Assembly (NCBI GenBank): GCA_017618015.1
Contig: JAFZVC010000065.1
Location: 100,210-164,209 of the forward strand
Length of the DNA stretch: 64,000 nt
Source of the DNA: Spirochaetaceae bacterium
GTDB taxonomy: Bacteria > Spirochaetota > Spirochaetia > Treponematales > Treponemataceae
Direction: 5' to 3'
Positions 24,385-33,130 of the stretch are shown here, piece by piece. Made by a program: the position numbers and the translations under genes. A model generated the notes under the pieces. It did not search any database, was not told the DNA's origin, and saw nothing but the letters and a program-made list of their open reading frames with translations. How positions within the stretch are numbered: the stretch's first letter is position 1; each line of letters begins with the position of its first letter.

Positions 24385-25836
24385 TCATATTTTCATCTGT
24401 GCGGAACATGCCCATGTAAGTTTTTTCTCCGCAGAAACGCTTACTTCGCCAGCAATTTTTAATGCACCGATGCTATACGACATTTTGCATCCGAATGACG
24501 CGAATTCCGTACCGCAAAACTTTCCGCTAACGCTGCCTGAAATTCCGCCAGTCCAGTCTGTGTCGGGCTTTACGGAAACTTCCCACTTAAAAGCCGACCC
24601 GTCTGATGAAAGCTTGATAAGCGGTGTTTCTCCTTTCCACTGCACGGAGCCGCCGGAAAAGCCTGTTTCAAAAGAAACTTCCAAAGTAGATTTTGTATAA
24701 GCGTCCTGCGGGCAAAGATTCTTAACGGCTCCATCTGCTGAAACGCATAATTCGCCGTACGAAGCGGAGAAACCTGTCCTGGCGGAAGTTTCCACGCGTT
24801 TTTCCGCCGGCAAACTTTCCGCGTACGAAGTGCCTGTCATGAACGAAGCGTATATGTCAAACTTCACGCCAACTGCGCTGAACGAATACGCCAACGATCC
24901 ATAAAGCCGTAGAGGGTTTCGTATATCAGTGCCGGATGACGTTGTAAAACCAAAATCGGAGCAAAAAAAGCCCATGCTCGTATAAAACTTTCCGCATGAC
25001 AGGCACAAAAGCGTGTTGTTCCAGCATTCAATGCCGCTTTTGTGACGCGAAATGCCGGCTGCGAAACTGTTCTGAACGGCGACACTCAGCGTATTCCAGC
25101 TTTTTATGAGCACACTATCGTTCAGCATTAAAAAGCGCGTGTCATCAGGGCGGAATTCGCTGACGGAAAACCATCGGGATGTGCCTGTGCTTTCAAGAGC
25201 GGAGGCTGTAAATGTGCAGCTTGTATAAAAACTGAAATCGCTCCGTTCTTCCGGGGAAAAGCCGAGCTGCACGAGCAGGATGTCCGCGCCTAAACTGTCC
25301 GTGTCGCAACTGCTGACAGTCGGCGCAGAAAACTCAGATGTCGCGGACTGCTTCAAGCCCACAGCCGCAAACCCCGCGAAGAACACACCAGTATTAAGTG
25401 AAGCGCACACAGAAAGCGGCTTTTTCCCGGCATCCACGTCAGGAAGCCCGCCTTTCACTTTAATGGCGGCAAGCTGCTTTACATTCCACCGCTTTCCAAA
25501 AGCTGGAACAGGCTGCTTCAGTTCAGAAAGCGGTCCCGACACCGATATCCGTCCCATAGCAAAATCGCAACTAAGACTGGATGGCGGAGAAACTGAAGTT
25601 TCTTTCCCGCTGCCAAAGACGCGGATTCCCCAGTTTTGCGGCATGAAGCTGCACGAAATGCCGTCATCATCCGCAACGCTTGTAAAAAACAAAGCTGTCT
25701 GAACACAAGGAAGAGAAAGCTTTATCCCCTCACTTATCTTAAACTTTCCAACAACCGGATCTACATCGAATTCCGAAATAGTACCGCCCGCCCTGAAGAA
25801 AAGCGATGCTATCATAACAAACGATAATAAATGCAT
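24385..25836 (-). CDS. Exported hypothetical protein, possible beta-barrel
   Basis: Protein of 483 aa, not recognised. A short hydrophobic signal begins the chain (MHLLSFVMIASLFFRAG). The remainder is Ser-, Gly- and Phe-rich with many alternating short strands, consistent with an outer-membrane or surface beta protein. The C-terminus (WACSAQMKI) lacks the usual terminal Phe. It ends 14 bp before the MarR gene on the same strand. No other evidence of function is visible. Confidence 0.6.
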   Translation of the reverse strand: MHLLSFVMIASLFFRAGGTISEFDVDPVVGKFKISEGIKLSLPCVQTALFFTSVADDDGISCSFMPQNWGIRVFGSGKETSVSPPSSLSCDFAMGRISVSGPLSELKQPVPAFGKRWNVKQLAAIKVKGGLPDVDAGKKPLSVCASLNTGVFFAGFAAVGLKQSATSEFSAPTVSSCDTDSLGADILLVQLGFSPEERSDFSFYTSCTFTASALESTGTSRWFSVSEFRPDDTRFLMLNDSVLIKSWNTLSVAVQNSFAAGISRHKSGIECWNNTLLCLSCGKFYTSMGFFCSDFGFTTSSGTDIRNPLRLYGSLAYSFSAVGVKFDIYASFMTGTSYAESLPAEKRVETSARTGFSASYGELCVSADGAVKNLCPQDAYTKSTLEVSFETGFSGGSVQWKGETPLIKLSSDGSAFKWEVSVKPDTDWTGGISGSVSGKFCGTEFASFGCKMSYSIGALKIAGEVSVSAEKKLTWACSAQMKI

Positions 25837-25900
25837 ACTTTATTATTTGCCGGAGGTTCGTTAAAAAATGATGTTTTTCACGGATTTCAGCAAAAAAAAA

Positions 25901-25920
25901 GCCGCAGAAAAATCTGCGGC
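25901..25920 (-). terminator. Terminator of the polA-coaE-SPOR operon
   Basis: A perfect 8-bp stem (25901-25908 with 25913-25920) and an AAAA/TTTT tetraloop are followed on the minus strand by nine T. It lies 25 bp past the SPOR gene. Confidence 0.9.
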
Positions 25921-25945
25921 TCGTTCAATATCCGTTTAAGGTTAT

Positions 25946-26902
25946 TTATCTTACAGTTGAATTGACAACATAGCTGTCAGTTCCCTTGAACTGCTCAACT
26001 TCTTTAATGATTTTATGCCAGTATTCAGCTTCGCTCTTTGTCTTATAAGGACCAACTCTAAGACGATAGTAAATTGTGCCTTTTGAATCCTGATATGTAA
26101 AAACCTCGCCAATTATTTTCTGTTCGGCAAGAGCTGCGCGAGCATCCTCGGCGTTTTTCTTTCCGGTGAAAGAAGCAACCTGAACCCAGAACTGATCGGG
26201 CTGGCTTACTGGAACCGTCTTAACTGAGCTTGCAGAAATCTTTGCAGGCGTTGATGTAGTATTTGAAGCCGTAGCAGCTGGTGCTGGTGTAGCTGATGTA
26301 GCTGGCTTCGTGTTTGTTGTTGCCGGAGCCGTCGTTGCTGGCTTTGTTTCTGCAGGTGCTGCAGAAACTGTTGCTGGCTGTACAGTCTGCTGAACACTAG
26401 GAGCCGGCGCAGCCTGCTGAGAAGTCTCGTTATATGCCGTAGCGTTGCTTGATGACGGTGTTATGTTCACGTTAAGTGTTACTGCAGTCTGCGCAAGACC
26501 TGCTGACGAAGTTCTGTTATCTGTTGAAGATGGAGCAGCCTGTGCAGCAGGAGCTGAACTCTGGGCTGCCGCTGAATCTGATGGTGTGCTTGATGCAGCT
26601 GGAGCTGTCGAATCAAGATTGTTCAGATTAACAGGAGCCTGTGTCTGTCCGTTTCCTGTAGATGTAAAATCAATATTCGTTATGCCGTTCTGACCGGCGG
26701 AAGTATCGGCGATGATAACGTTGCTGCCTGCAGGCTGAAGCTGTGAATCGTTACGGCTCCATGAATTTCCGCTGTTCTGAAGCGTATTAAGAGCAGGCTG
26801 CATTTTACTTGAAGGTGATGATATCCACAGAGCTGTGCCTATTACAACCAGAAGAAACAATCCTACAGCTGCCACAATCCACAATACTCTTTTCTGTTCC
26901 AT
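25946..26902 (-). CDS. SPOR-domain membrane protein
   Basis: Protein of 318 aa with one N-terminal transmembrane helix (residues ~6-28), a long Ala/Pro/Thr/Ser/Gln-rich linker (~30-235) and a C-terminal SPOR domain (FWVQVASFTGKKNAEDAR, IYYRLRVGPYKTKSEAEYW). SPOR domains bind glycan strands without stem peptides at division septa, so the protein probably acts in cell division or envelope remodelling. The ATG at 26902 is used here; a TTG two codons upstream has better spacing to the AAGGA site and may be the real start. It is the last gene of an operon after polA and coaE (21-bp gap). Confidence 0.88.
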   Translation of the reverse strand: MEQKRVLWIVAAVGLFLLVVIGTALWISSPSSKMQPALNTLQNSGNSWSRNDSQLQPAGSNVIIADTSAGQNGITNIDFTSTGNGQTQAPVNLNNLDSTAPAASSTPSDSAAAQSSAPAAQAAPSSTDNRTSSAGLAQTAVTLNVNITPSSSNATAYNETSQQAAPAPSVQQTVQPATVSAAPAETKPATTAPATTNTKPATSATPAPAATASNTTSTPAKISASSVKTVPVSQPDQFWVQVASFTGKKNAEDARAALAEQKIIGEVFTYQDSKGTIYYRLRVGPYKTKSEAEYWHKIIKEVEQFKGTDSYVVNSTVR

Positions 26903-26923
26903 AACCAATATATTCCTTTTAAG

Positions 26924-27544
26924 TTAACCCGATTTCGAGTTAATTCGACAAAGTACGGAATCGAGTTTTTCCTTTAACCTATCTTTTGATCCCGAGTTCC
27001 TTACTTTGTATATATCGGTTTTTATTTTTTTATATTTAGCAAAGATTTCACGCTGAGAGTAAAAACGACTCAAAATTTGCTTAGCTGGCATGGAATCGCG
27101 CGATTTTACGCGAAAAAAACGCTTTATAAGCGGCGCGGTTACAAAAATCACGGCATCGCAGCGTTCAATAACCCGTGTTTTATAAAGCACGGTCGCATTA
27201 AGAACGATGTTTTTATCGGGATTTCCGTCGATAAAATCATTCAGCTCTGCCTCAACTGCAGGATGGATAATCGCTTCCTGAGACTTAAGCAGCTCTGGAT
27301 CAGAAAAAACGATGCTTCCAAGCGCACGCCTGTTAATTGTTCCATCAGGATTGCAGATTTCTATGCCCTGTTGCGCTGCTATATCCCCGAAACGCGCCAT
27401 TATCTTATCTTTTTGCTTATCAACGATATCGTGCACACAGATATCAGCATCGATGCACAAAAAGCCCTTCTCTTCCAAAAGTGAGCAAACGGCGTTTTTT
27501 CCCGCCGCCATAGGACCTGTGACACAAAGAACAATCCGGCTCAA
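26924..27544 (-). CDS. coaE: Dephospho-CoA kinase
   Basis: Cytosolic kinase of 206 aa, the last step of coenzyme A synthesis (ATP plus dephospho-CoA). Walker A is GPMAAGKN near residues 10-17. Substrate-binding blocks are CIDADICVHDIV near 30 and AIIHPAVEAELNDF near 90, and the lid region has RFFRVKSRDSM. It starts with TTG overlapping the TGA of polA (TTGA), so translation is coupled. The lid's Arg after MPA is changed to Lys, a small departure from the usual pattern. Confidence 0.9.
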   Translation of the reverse strand: MSRIVLCVTGPMAAGKNAVCSLLEEKGFLCIDADICVHDIVDKQKDKIMARFGDIAAQQGIEICNPDGTINRRALGSIVFSDPELLKSQEAIIHPAVEAELNDFIDGNPDKNIVLNATVLYKTRVIERCDAVIFVTAPLIKRFFRVKSRDSMPAKQILSRFYSQREIFAKYKKIKTDIYKVRNSGSKDRLKEKLDSVLCRINSKSG

Positions 27545-30453
27545 TGGAATTCTCCCCAGTTTTTGCCATACTCAACTGAAACGCGCAGTGGAACTTCAAG
27601 CTTTATAACGTTTTCCATAGTCTCTTTCATCATAGCGGCTACGGCGGCGGCATCCTTTTCGTCACATTCGGCTATAAGCTCATCGTGTACCTGAAGCAGA
27701 AGCCGCGCTGACGGGAATTGTTCGCTCAGCTTGTGATAAACGGAAACCATAGCCATCTTCACTATGTCGGCGGCAGACCCCTGAACAGGCGTGTTCACGG
27801 CTATTCGTTCAGCAGCAGCCCTTTCATTGTGATTGCCGCTTGCGATATTAAGAATCCGGCGTTTTCTGCCAAGAATCGTCTCAACGTATCCAGTTGCGGC
27901 GGCGGACTGCACCGTATCGCTAACAAACTTGTTTATTCCCGAATACATCTCAAAATACGAATCTATAAAATCCTGCGCCTGCCTTCTAGGAATTCCAAGG
28001 CTTGACGCAAGACGGAACGCGCTCATTCCGTAAATTACGCCGAAATTAATTGTTTTTGCAGTCCGCCTCATGTCCGGTGAGACGACATCAGGTTCTACAC
28101 CGTAAATAAGCGCGGCAGTCGCCTTGTGAATGTCAACTCCGTCACGGAAGGCGCGGCACATATTCTCGTCTTTGGAAAGATGCGCCAGAACCACAAGCTC
28201 AATCTGAGAATAATCAGCGGTGACGAGAAGCCGTCCTTCCTGCGCGACAAAAGCGGAGCGAATCCGTCTGCCGGACTCATCCCTGACCGGAATATTCTGT
28301 AAGTTCGGGTCGCGGCTTGAAAGCCTGCCTGTCGCCGTGCCAGTCTGGATAAAACTTGTATGCACCCGGCTTCCGGCATCCGCCAGCGACGGAAGTGTCT
28401 CAACATAGGTTGAAAGAAGCTTTGTCATACCGCGGTATTCAAGAATCTTATACGGAACAGGATGCGCGGCGGCAAGCTCTTCCAAAACGCTTGTATCCGT
28501 TGAATATCCCGACTTCGTTTTTTTGCCATGCGGAAGCTGAAGCTCCTCGAAAAGCACAGTGCTAAGCTGCTTTGGTGACGCTATGTTAAACTCATGCCCC
28601 ACAAGGTCATATATCTCTTTCTGAACGACATTAATCTTTTCCGTAAGTTCAGTCTTATACTCTTCGAGAGGCTTTTTCTCAAGTCTTATACCGTTACGCT
28701 CCATTGACGCAAGAACTGGCAGAACATCCATTTCCAACGCGAAAAGCGACTCAAAGCCCGCGTCCTTAATAAACGGTTCGTAGAAATTCCACAGCTGAAG
28801 CGTAAAATCAGCGTCTTCCGCTGCATAAGGATAAGCAATCTCTATCGGCAAATCGAGGAATGTCGAGTTTTTGGGAACTATTTCCTCATATTCGGTTCCT
28901 TTCAGATGAAGCCGGTTTTCCGCCTGCTTCTCCAAACTGTATGAGCCTTCAAGCCTGTCTGGCTGCAGGAGCCATGCTGCTATCATAGTGTCTACGATAC
29001 GACAGCGTCTCGCACCGCCGTTCTTCTCGTTGTGAATCATGTCGAGACCAGCCGTAGCGAAAACCTGCAAGTCGAATTTCGCGTTATGGAACACAAGCGT
29101 CATATCAGGCGAAGTAAAAAGCCGGGCAAGTCTTTCAAGGGCATCGGCTTTTGAAACCATATCACCAGCAAGAAGCATGTCAGTCACGAGCAGAGGCACG
29201 TAAACGCCCTCGCCTTTCCGCCACGAAAGCGAGAAACCTGCCATGCGCGCGGTAAGCGGATTCAGGCTGTCAGTCTCTGTGTCGATGCCGGCGGTGCGGC
29301 ATGCTAATATCTCTTCTATGACGGTATCAAGCTCGGCGGCGGTCCGGACCGGACGATAGTTACCGGCATTTTTCACAGGCATGATTAAGCCTGCTTCAGT
29401 GCTGTAGCCGTCCGCGTTATCTATGCCGGCTGCCGTCTCTGCACTGGACGCGGCGACTTGCGAGCCTGCAGTTCCCGCGCCATCAACTCCCGGCGTTCCG
29501 AGCTTGTTGTCCGCCCCAACCGCTCCAACACTCGCTGTATCCGTCGTGCCACCTGAAGCACTTCCTCCCCGTTTTTCGACACCATAAGCGGCGAACTGTT
29601 TTGCCACGGCAGGGACTCCGGCTTTGAATAGCAGCTCTGCAGCCGCATCATAATTAAGGTTATCAGTGCAAAAGCAGCTGAAATCAATATCAACAGGAAC
29701 ATCGTCGCGCAACACAATCAGTTTGCGCGAAAAATATGCATCATCCTTTCCGTTCCGGATTTTATCACCGACAGCACCTTTTATCTCATCTGCATGCTCA
29801 TAAATCCCGTCAAGAGAACCATACTGCAGCAAAAGTTTCGCGGCTGTCTTCTCGCCAATGCCTTTTACGCCCGGCACATTATCAGCCGTATCACCTGTAA
29901 GCGACAGCATATCAAGCATAAGCTCCGGTCCGACGCCCCATTTTTCAGTGACTCCGGTTTTGCCGGTTTCCGCCCATCCGCCTGTTTTGTCGGGCATCAG
30001 CATAAGCGTCGTATCTGTAACAAGCTGCATCAAATCCTTATCCCCTGATAAAATACGGCACTCACGTCCCGTCTCACAGCACTGGCGCGCTACCGTCGCG
30101 ATAACATCATCCGCCTCGAAAGTGTCGCGTCTAAGAACAGGTACGCCCATCGCAACAAGGATTTCCTCAATTACAGGAACCTGAGCGTGAAGATCTTCCG
30201 GAGTTTTGTCGCGTGTAGCCTTGTATTCGGGATACATCTCGTGTCGGAAAGTCGGAACGCGAGAGTCGAAAGCTGCGGCAATGCAGCCCGGCTTATTGTT
30301 TTTAAGCACATTAAGGAAATTGCGGAAAAAGCCGAACACGGCAGATACGTTCTCGTTTTTGTTGTTCACGAGCGGCCGGCTCACAAAAGCGAAATAAGCC
30401 CGATAGATAAGCCCGTAAGAGTCAAGGATATACACACAGTCTTTGTTACACAT
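27541..30453 (-). CDS. polA: DNA polymerase I
   Basis: Replication and repair polymerase of 970 aa with all three parts. Residues 1-~290 are the 5'-3' exonuclease (YILDSYGLIYRAYFAF, GKTGVTEKWGVGP, DNVPGVKGIGEKTA). A low-complexity Ala/Gly/Thr linker covers ~305-370. The 3'-5' proofreading domain keeps its acidic residues (GIDTETDSLNP; FHNAKFDLQVF). The polymerase has motif A (DYSQIELVVLAHLS), motif B (RRTAKTINFGVIYG) and motif C (QVHDELI). The ATG at 30453 matches the family start; the open frame to 30582 runs through repeat-like DNA. No Shine-Dalgarno is present and TATACT lies 6 nt upstream, so the mRNA may be leaderless. Confidence 0.96.
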   Translation of the reverse strand: MCNKDCVYILDSYGLIYRAYFAFVSRPLVNNKNENVSAVFGFFRNFLNVLKNNKPGCIAAAFDSRVPTFRHEMYPEYKATRDKTPEDLHAQVPVIEEILVAMGVPVLRRDTFEADDVIATVARQCCETGRECRILSGDKDLMQLVTDTTLMLMPDKTGGWAETGKTGVTEKWGVGPELMLDMLSLTGDTADNVPGVKGIGEKTAAKLLLQYGSLDGIYEHADEIKGAVGDKIRNGKDDAYFSRKLIVLRDDVPVDIDFSCFCTDNLNYDAAAELLFKAGVPAVAKQFAAYGVEKRGGSASGGTTDTASVGAVGADNKLGTPGVDGAGTAGSQVAASSAETAAGIDNADGYSTEAGLIMPVKNAGNYRPVRTAAELDTVIEEILACRTAGIDTETDSLNPLTARMAGFSLSWRKGEGVYVPLLVTDMLLAGDMVSKADALERLARLFTSPDMTLVFHNAKFDLQVFATAGLDMIHNEKNGGARRCRIVDTMIAAWLLQPDRLEGSYSLEKQAENRLHLKGTEYEEIVPKNSTFLDLPIEIAYPYAAEDADFTLQLWNFYEPFIKDAGFESLFALEMDVLPVLASMERNGIRLEKKPLEEYKTELTEKINVVQKEIYDLVGHEFNIASPKQLSTVLFEELQLPHGKKTKSGYSTDTSVLEELAAAHPVPYKILEYRGMTKLLSTYVETLPSLADAGSRVHTSFIQTGTATGRLSSRDPNLQNIPVRDESGRRIRSAFVAQEGRLLVTADYSQIELVVLAHLSKDENMCRAFRDGVDIHKATAALIYGVEPDVVSPDMRRTAKTINFGVIYGMSAFRLASSLGIPRRQAQDFIDSYFEMYSGINKFVSDTVQSAAATGYVETILGRKRRILNIASGNHNERAAAERIAVNTPVQGSAADIVKMAMVSVYHKLSEQFPSARLLLQVHDELIAECDEKDAAAVAAMMKETMENVIKLEVPLRVSVEYGKNWGEFH

Positions 30454-30459
30454 GGCGTA

Positions 30460-30470
30460 AGTATACCACA
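30460..30470 (-). promoter_or_regulatory. Extended -10 of polA, leaderless spacing
   Basis: On the minus strand TGTGG precedes TATACT (30460-30465), giving an extended -10; the ATG at 30453 is 6 nt further on. The -35 is weak. The same TGTGGTATA(T/C)T element precedes the EamA gene and both antisense RNAs at 33792 and 34253. Confidence 0.5.
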
Positions 30471-30494
30471 TAGTAAAGAAAATGGATATGATGC

Positions 30495-30605
30495 GAGCCT
30501 GAATGAAGTATCCCGGTGTTCCGGGACTCGCTAACGCTCGGTTCGACGGCGCTTTCACCCCCGTCGAACTTGCCAAGGGCAATCCCTACATACCGGCGCG
30601 TAGCT
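30495..30605. repeat. GC-rich intergenic repeat upstream of polA
   Basis: About 110 bp with inverted repeats, including TCCCGG-TGT-TCCGGGA and TTCGACGG/CCGTCGAA. It resembles the other GC-rich intergenic elements. The open frame seen upstream of polA is an accident of this sequence. Confidence 0.45.
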
Positions 30606-30689
30606 TCATGTAAAAAAATTGATTTTTTTCGGTTTTCGTACCCGAAAGTTTTCAAAAACATGCATCAAAAGACAATAACTATAGTGAAG

Positions 30690-30705
30690 AGAGTTTTCAA
30701 ACTCT
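30690..30705 (+). promoter_or_regulatory. Palindrome upstream of the first Rpn gene
   Basis: AGAGTTT and AAACTCT are separated by two bases (30690-30705), next to a TATAAC -10 candidate and followed by an AGGAGG ribosome site before the GTG at 30736. It may be an operator. Confidence 0.35.
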
Positions 30706-30735
30706 GTATAACCTTATTAAACAGGAGGTCGTATT

Positions 30736-31350
30736 GTGGACGACCGAAAACTAACCCCGGAAGAAAAATGGGAACGGGCGACGATTGCCAACGATTTCGT
30801 TTTCTACAAAGTGATGAAGGATAATCCTGACGTGTGTCAGAGGCTTCTGGAAATTCTGCTTGAATTTGAGATAGACCACATCGATATGAACTGCCAGGAG
30901 CAGATCGACATCGACTGGAAGAGCAAAGGTATCCGCCTTGACGTTTATGTGAAAGGCACAGACAAAGTATTCGACATAGAAATGCAGACAACGGACACAA
31001 AAGAACTGCCAGAAAGGGCAAGATATTACCAGGGAGTGATTGACGTTGACTGTCTCAGCTCGGGGCAGCCGTACAAGGATCTTAAGGACTCGTATATCAT
31101 CTTCATCTGCATCCCGGACATTTTCAAGAAAGGGCTGCCCGTCTACACGTTCGAGAACCTTTGCCGCCAGGACACTACCGTTCCGCTTGGTGACAGGGCA
31201 CTGAAATACTTTTTCATTTCAGAAAACTGTGATAAACTTTTGAACGGGGAACAGAAGGCGTTTATACGGCTGGTCAAGGCACGTTCACAAAGTTCACTTA
31301 AAGCCTTGACACAGCCGTTTCTCAGGTCGAAAAAAAAATTTTCGACCTGA
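30736..31350 (+). CDS. Rpn-family PD-(D/E)XK nuclease, N-terminal part (frame broken)
   Basis: The frame encodes 204 aa starting at GTG 30736 behind an AGGAGG site. It has the N-terminal FVFYKVMKDNPDVCQRLLEILL block and the nuclease core GIRLDVYVKGTDKVFDIEMQTT (Asp, then ExQ) of the Rpn/YhgA-like putative transposase family. Intact relatives continue into a SDEFTEKIxxLxxEVKxN tail, found here in a different frame at 31352-31645. The break coincides with two strong palindromes (31267-31351) and a nine-A run. Loss of one A would join the frames. It may be a pseudogene, or slippage on the A-run may yield some full-length protein. Rpn proteins are RecA-independent recombination nucleases or defence toxins in E. 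coli. Confidence 0.75.
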   Translation: MDDRKLTPEEKWERATIANDFVFYKVMKDNPDVCQRLLEILLEFEIDHIDMNCQEQIDIDWKSKGIRLDVYVKGTDKVFDIEMQTTDTKELPERARYYQGVIDVDCLSSGQPYKDLKDSYIIFICIPDIFKKGLPVYTFENLCRQDTTVPLGDRALKYFFISENCDKLLNGEQKAFIRLVKARSQSSLKALTQPFLRSKKKFST

Positions 31351-31351
31351 G
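31267..31351 (+). other. Two consecutive palindromes at the Rpn frameshift
   Basis: Hairpin A: 14-bp arms 31267-31280 and 31303-31317 with a single bulged A. Hairpin B: perfect 13-bp arms CTCAGGTCGAAAA (31321-31333) and its complement (31339-31351), with nine A in a row. A near-copy of the sequence at the left edge (cggctggtca) appears just right of the pair (cggctcgtca, near 31355), resembling a target duplication. The segment may be a small palindromic insertion. Confidence 0.55.
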
Positions 31352-31645
31352 ATGCGGCTCGTCAGCGGGCAGAAAGGCAGCGACGAGTTCACGGAGAAAA
31401 TAGCCCACCTGGCAGACGAGGTCAAGCAGAACATAGGGTACAAGAGGCAGTTTATGGAATGGGAAAGACAGAAAACGTACTTGTATAATAAGGGGCTCGA
31501 AGAAGGCAAGCAGGAAAAAGCCGTGGAAGATGCGAGGAACTTATTGACCGAAGGAATCGCTCCTGATGTAATTGCTCGCTGTACAGGGCTTTCCCTGGAA
31601 GAAGTTCAGAAACTTGCGGAAGAAAGCGCAAAAACTACTGTGTGA
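31352..31645 (+). CDS. Rpn-family C-terminal part after the frameshift; candidate internal-start tail
   Basis: This 97-codon frame carries the missing end of the Rpn gene above: SDEFTEKIAHLADEVKQN, MEWERQKTYLYNKGLEEGKQEKAVEDARNLL and a final helical tail (IARCTGLSLEEVQKLAEESAK). It is in the +1 frame relative to 30736-31350. The ATG at 31352 has no ribosome site, but an internal ATG (31453, start of MEWERQK) follows AGAGG at good spacing, so a short tail protein of about 64 aa could be made separately. The tail is nearly the same as that of the free-standing gene 33066-33302. Confidence 0.6.
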   Translation: MRLVSGQKGSDEFTEKIAHLADEVKQNIGYKRQFMEWERQKTYLYNKGLEEGKQEKAVEDARNLLTEGIAPDVIARCTGLSLEEVQKLAEESAKTTV

Positions 31646-31670
31646 CAGCCTAAACTGAATAAGTAAAACG

Positions 31671-31710
31671 AAGCCGCCTTGTGATAGCACGAGGCGGCTT
31701 TTCTTTTTTT
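31671..31710 (+). terminator. Terminator of the first Rpn locus
   Basis: A perfect 9-bp stem (31671-31679 with 31692-31700) and a 12-base loop are followed by a long T-rich run. The same hairpin recurs at 33327-33358. Confidence 0.88.
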
Positions 31711-31816
31711 TTTGCAAAAACACTACAAAAGATGAATTTTCCCTCAAGCAACCTCGTATAAGATATATGCAGGGCAAAAATACTCTGCAGTAATTTTACG
31801 TACGGGAGGCTCTAAA

Positions 31817-32788
31817 ATGGAGCAAATATTAACACAGTCGCAAGCGAATTTGATTCAGACAGCACATAACAGGGAATACCGCGATCGTCTTTTCAAAGCG
31901 ATTTTCGGTCGCGATAACGAGAAGAGCAAACAATGGCGGCTGGAACTTTACAATGCCCTTAATGGCACGAGCTACACGGATCCTGACTCGCTCGAAGTCA
32001 ACACGATAGAGAACGTCATCTACATGACGATGAAGAACGACGTTTCGTTTCTTGTTGATTCACAGATGACACTTTATGAACAGCAATCGACGTACAACCC
32101 GAACATGCCGTTACGAGGTTTCTTCTACTTTTCGCAGCTGTACCAGATGTACATCACCAAGAACAAGCTGAACATCCTAGGCTCGAAGCAGATCAAAATA
32201 CCCGAACCCCGTTTCGTCGTGTTCTACAACGGAGCCCCCAAAAAGCCGGATAATTTCAAACTGCAGCTTTCGGACGCGTTCATCAGGAAAGATGATATAG
32301 GCGACAAGAACAAGAAAAATAAGTCCGAAGAAATCCCGCAAGACTTCGAGTGGACGGCGACGGTGATAAACATCAACCCGGGGCACAATTCTGCTCTTCA
32401 AAAAAACTGCAAACCGTTGTATGATTATGTAAGATATGTCGGTAGGATAAACGACAACCAGAAGAACGGGATGCCTGTAAAGGACGCCGTTGATGATGCC
32501 GTCGCCTGGGCGATTGATGAGAATCTTCTTGACGGCTTTTTCAGCATTAACAAAGCGGAGGTGATTGCGATGTGCCTTACAGAATTTGACGTTGAATCAG
32601 CGATAAAGACTTGGCGTGAAGATGGCTATGAAGAGGGCATGACAGCCGGCAAACAGGAAAAAGCCGTGGAAGATGCGCAGAAGCTGCTTGAACTGAACAC
32701 GATGTCCATTGAACAAATTGCTTATGTAACGGAATTATCGATAGAACAGATTCGTGGACTTCAAAAACAGACTGCAACAAATAAATAG
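31817..32788 (+). CDS. Rpn-family PD-(D/E)XK nuclease/putative transposase, full length
   Basis: Protein of 323 aa. The start ATG at 31817 follows GGGAGG. The N-terminal half has DRLFKAIFGRDNEKSKQWRLELYNALNGT, VSFLVDSQMTLYEQQSTYNPNMPLRGFFYFSQLY (Asp and the later Glu-x-Gln of the PD-(D/E)XK core) and PEPRFVVFYNG. The C-terminus has DAVAWAIDENLLDGFF and then a helical tail (LTEFDVESAIKTWREDGYEEGMTAGKQEKAVEDAQ). Rpn proteins cleave DNA and can limit phage or promote recombination. The internal ATG at 32570 has a near-perfect Shine-Dalgarno and would give a 72-aa tail, and two loose copies of the same tail follow downstream. Confidence 0.85.
   Translation: MEQILTQSQANLIQTAHNREYRDRLFKAIFGRDNEKSKQWRLELYNALNGTSYTDPDSLEVNTIENVIYMTMKNDVSFLVDSQMTLYEQQSTYNPNMPLRGFFYFSQLYQMYITKNKLNILGSKQIKIPEPRFVVFYNGAPKKPDNFKLQLSDAFIRKDDIGDKNKKNKSEEIPQDFEWTATVININPGHNSALQKNCKPLYDYVRYVGRINDNQKNGMPVKDAVDDAVAWAIDENLLDGFFSINKAEVIAMCLTEFDVESAIKTWREDGYEEGMTAGKQEKAVEDAQKLLELNTMSIEQIAYVTELSIEQIRGLQKQTATNK
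32570..32788 (+). CDS. Candidate internally initiated Rpn tail protein (RpnS-like antitoxin)
   Basis: In the frame of the full-length Rpn gene, ATG codon 252 (32570) is preceded by GGAGGTGAT (32557-32565) with 8 nt spacing from GGAGG, among the best ribosome sites in this window. The product would be the 72-aa tail starting MCLTEFDVES. In E. coli, Rpn genes make such short C-terminal proteins from internal starts, and these inhibit the full-length nuclease. The downstream genes 32806-33036 and 33066-33302 begin at the equivalent residue, which supports this tail being a unit of its own. Confidence 0.6.
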   Translation: MCLTEFDVESAIKTWREDGYEEGMTAGKQEKAVEDAQKLLELNTMSIEQIAYVTELSIEQIRGLQKQTATNK

Positions 32789-33130
32789 AACAGAGGGTAT
32801 TTTCTATGAATTGCCTTACAGAATTTGACGTTGAATCAGCGATAAAGACTTGGCGAGATGACGGCTATGAAGAGGGTTATAACGAAGGCATGACAGCCGG
32901 CGAGCAGAAAGGCAAACAAGAAAAAGCAGTGGAAACAGCGCGGAACCTTCTTAGAGACGGTCGCTATACTGCACAGGAAATTTCTTGTTTGCTGAATATA
33001 CCTGTGGAAGCGTTCTCTGTTTCCAGCTCAAAGTAAAGGTATGAACATACAAGGGTAAGTTATTTATGGATTATCAATCAATGAATTGCCTTACAGAATT
33101 TGACGTTGAATCAGCGATAAAGACTTGGCG
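32573..33130 (+). repeat. Three copies of the Rpn tail-start sequence
   Basis: A 44-bp block beginning TGCCTTACAGAATTTGACG is identical at 32573, 32812 and 33087, then continues with few differences for about 30 bp. Each copy is the start of an Rpn tail reading frame. The spacing is irregular because different tail ends follow. Confidence 0.85.
32806..33036 (+). CDS. Free-standing Rpn C-terminal tail protein 1
   Basis: Helical protein of 76 aa, MNCLTEFDVES to a distinct end (AQEISCLLNIPVEAFSVSSSK). It starts where the internal start of the upstream Rpn gene lies and has its own GAGGG ribosome site 8 nt before the ATG at 32806. Its middle has an extra YNEG repeat compared with its neighbours. 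It contains no nuclease motif. It may be a stand-alone antitoxin or a spare tail for recombination; both are inferences. Confidence 0.65.
   Translation: MNCLTEFDVESAIKTWRDDGYEEGYNEGMTAGEQKGKQEKAVETARNLLRDGRYTAQEISCLLNIPVEAFSVSSSK

Noticed and set aside
30454..30582. Longer polA start at 30582
   Set aside because: The extra 43 residues come from a GC-rich repeat and lack similarity to PolA; the start at 30453 matches the family and follows a -10 element.
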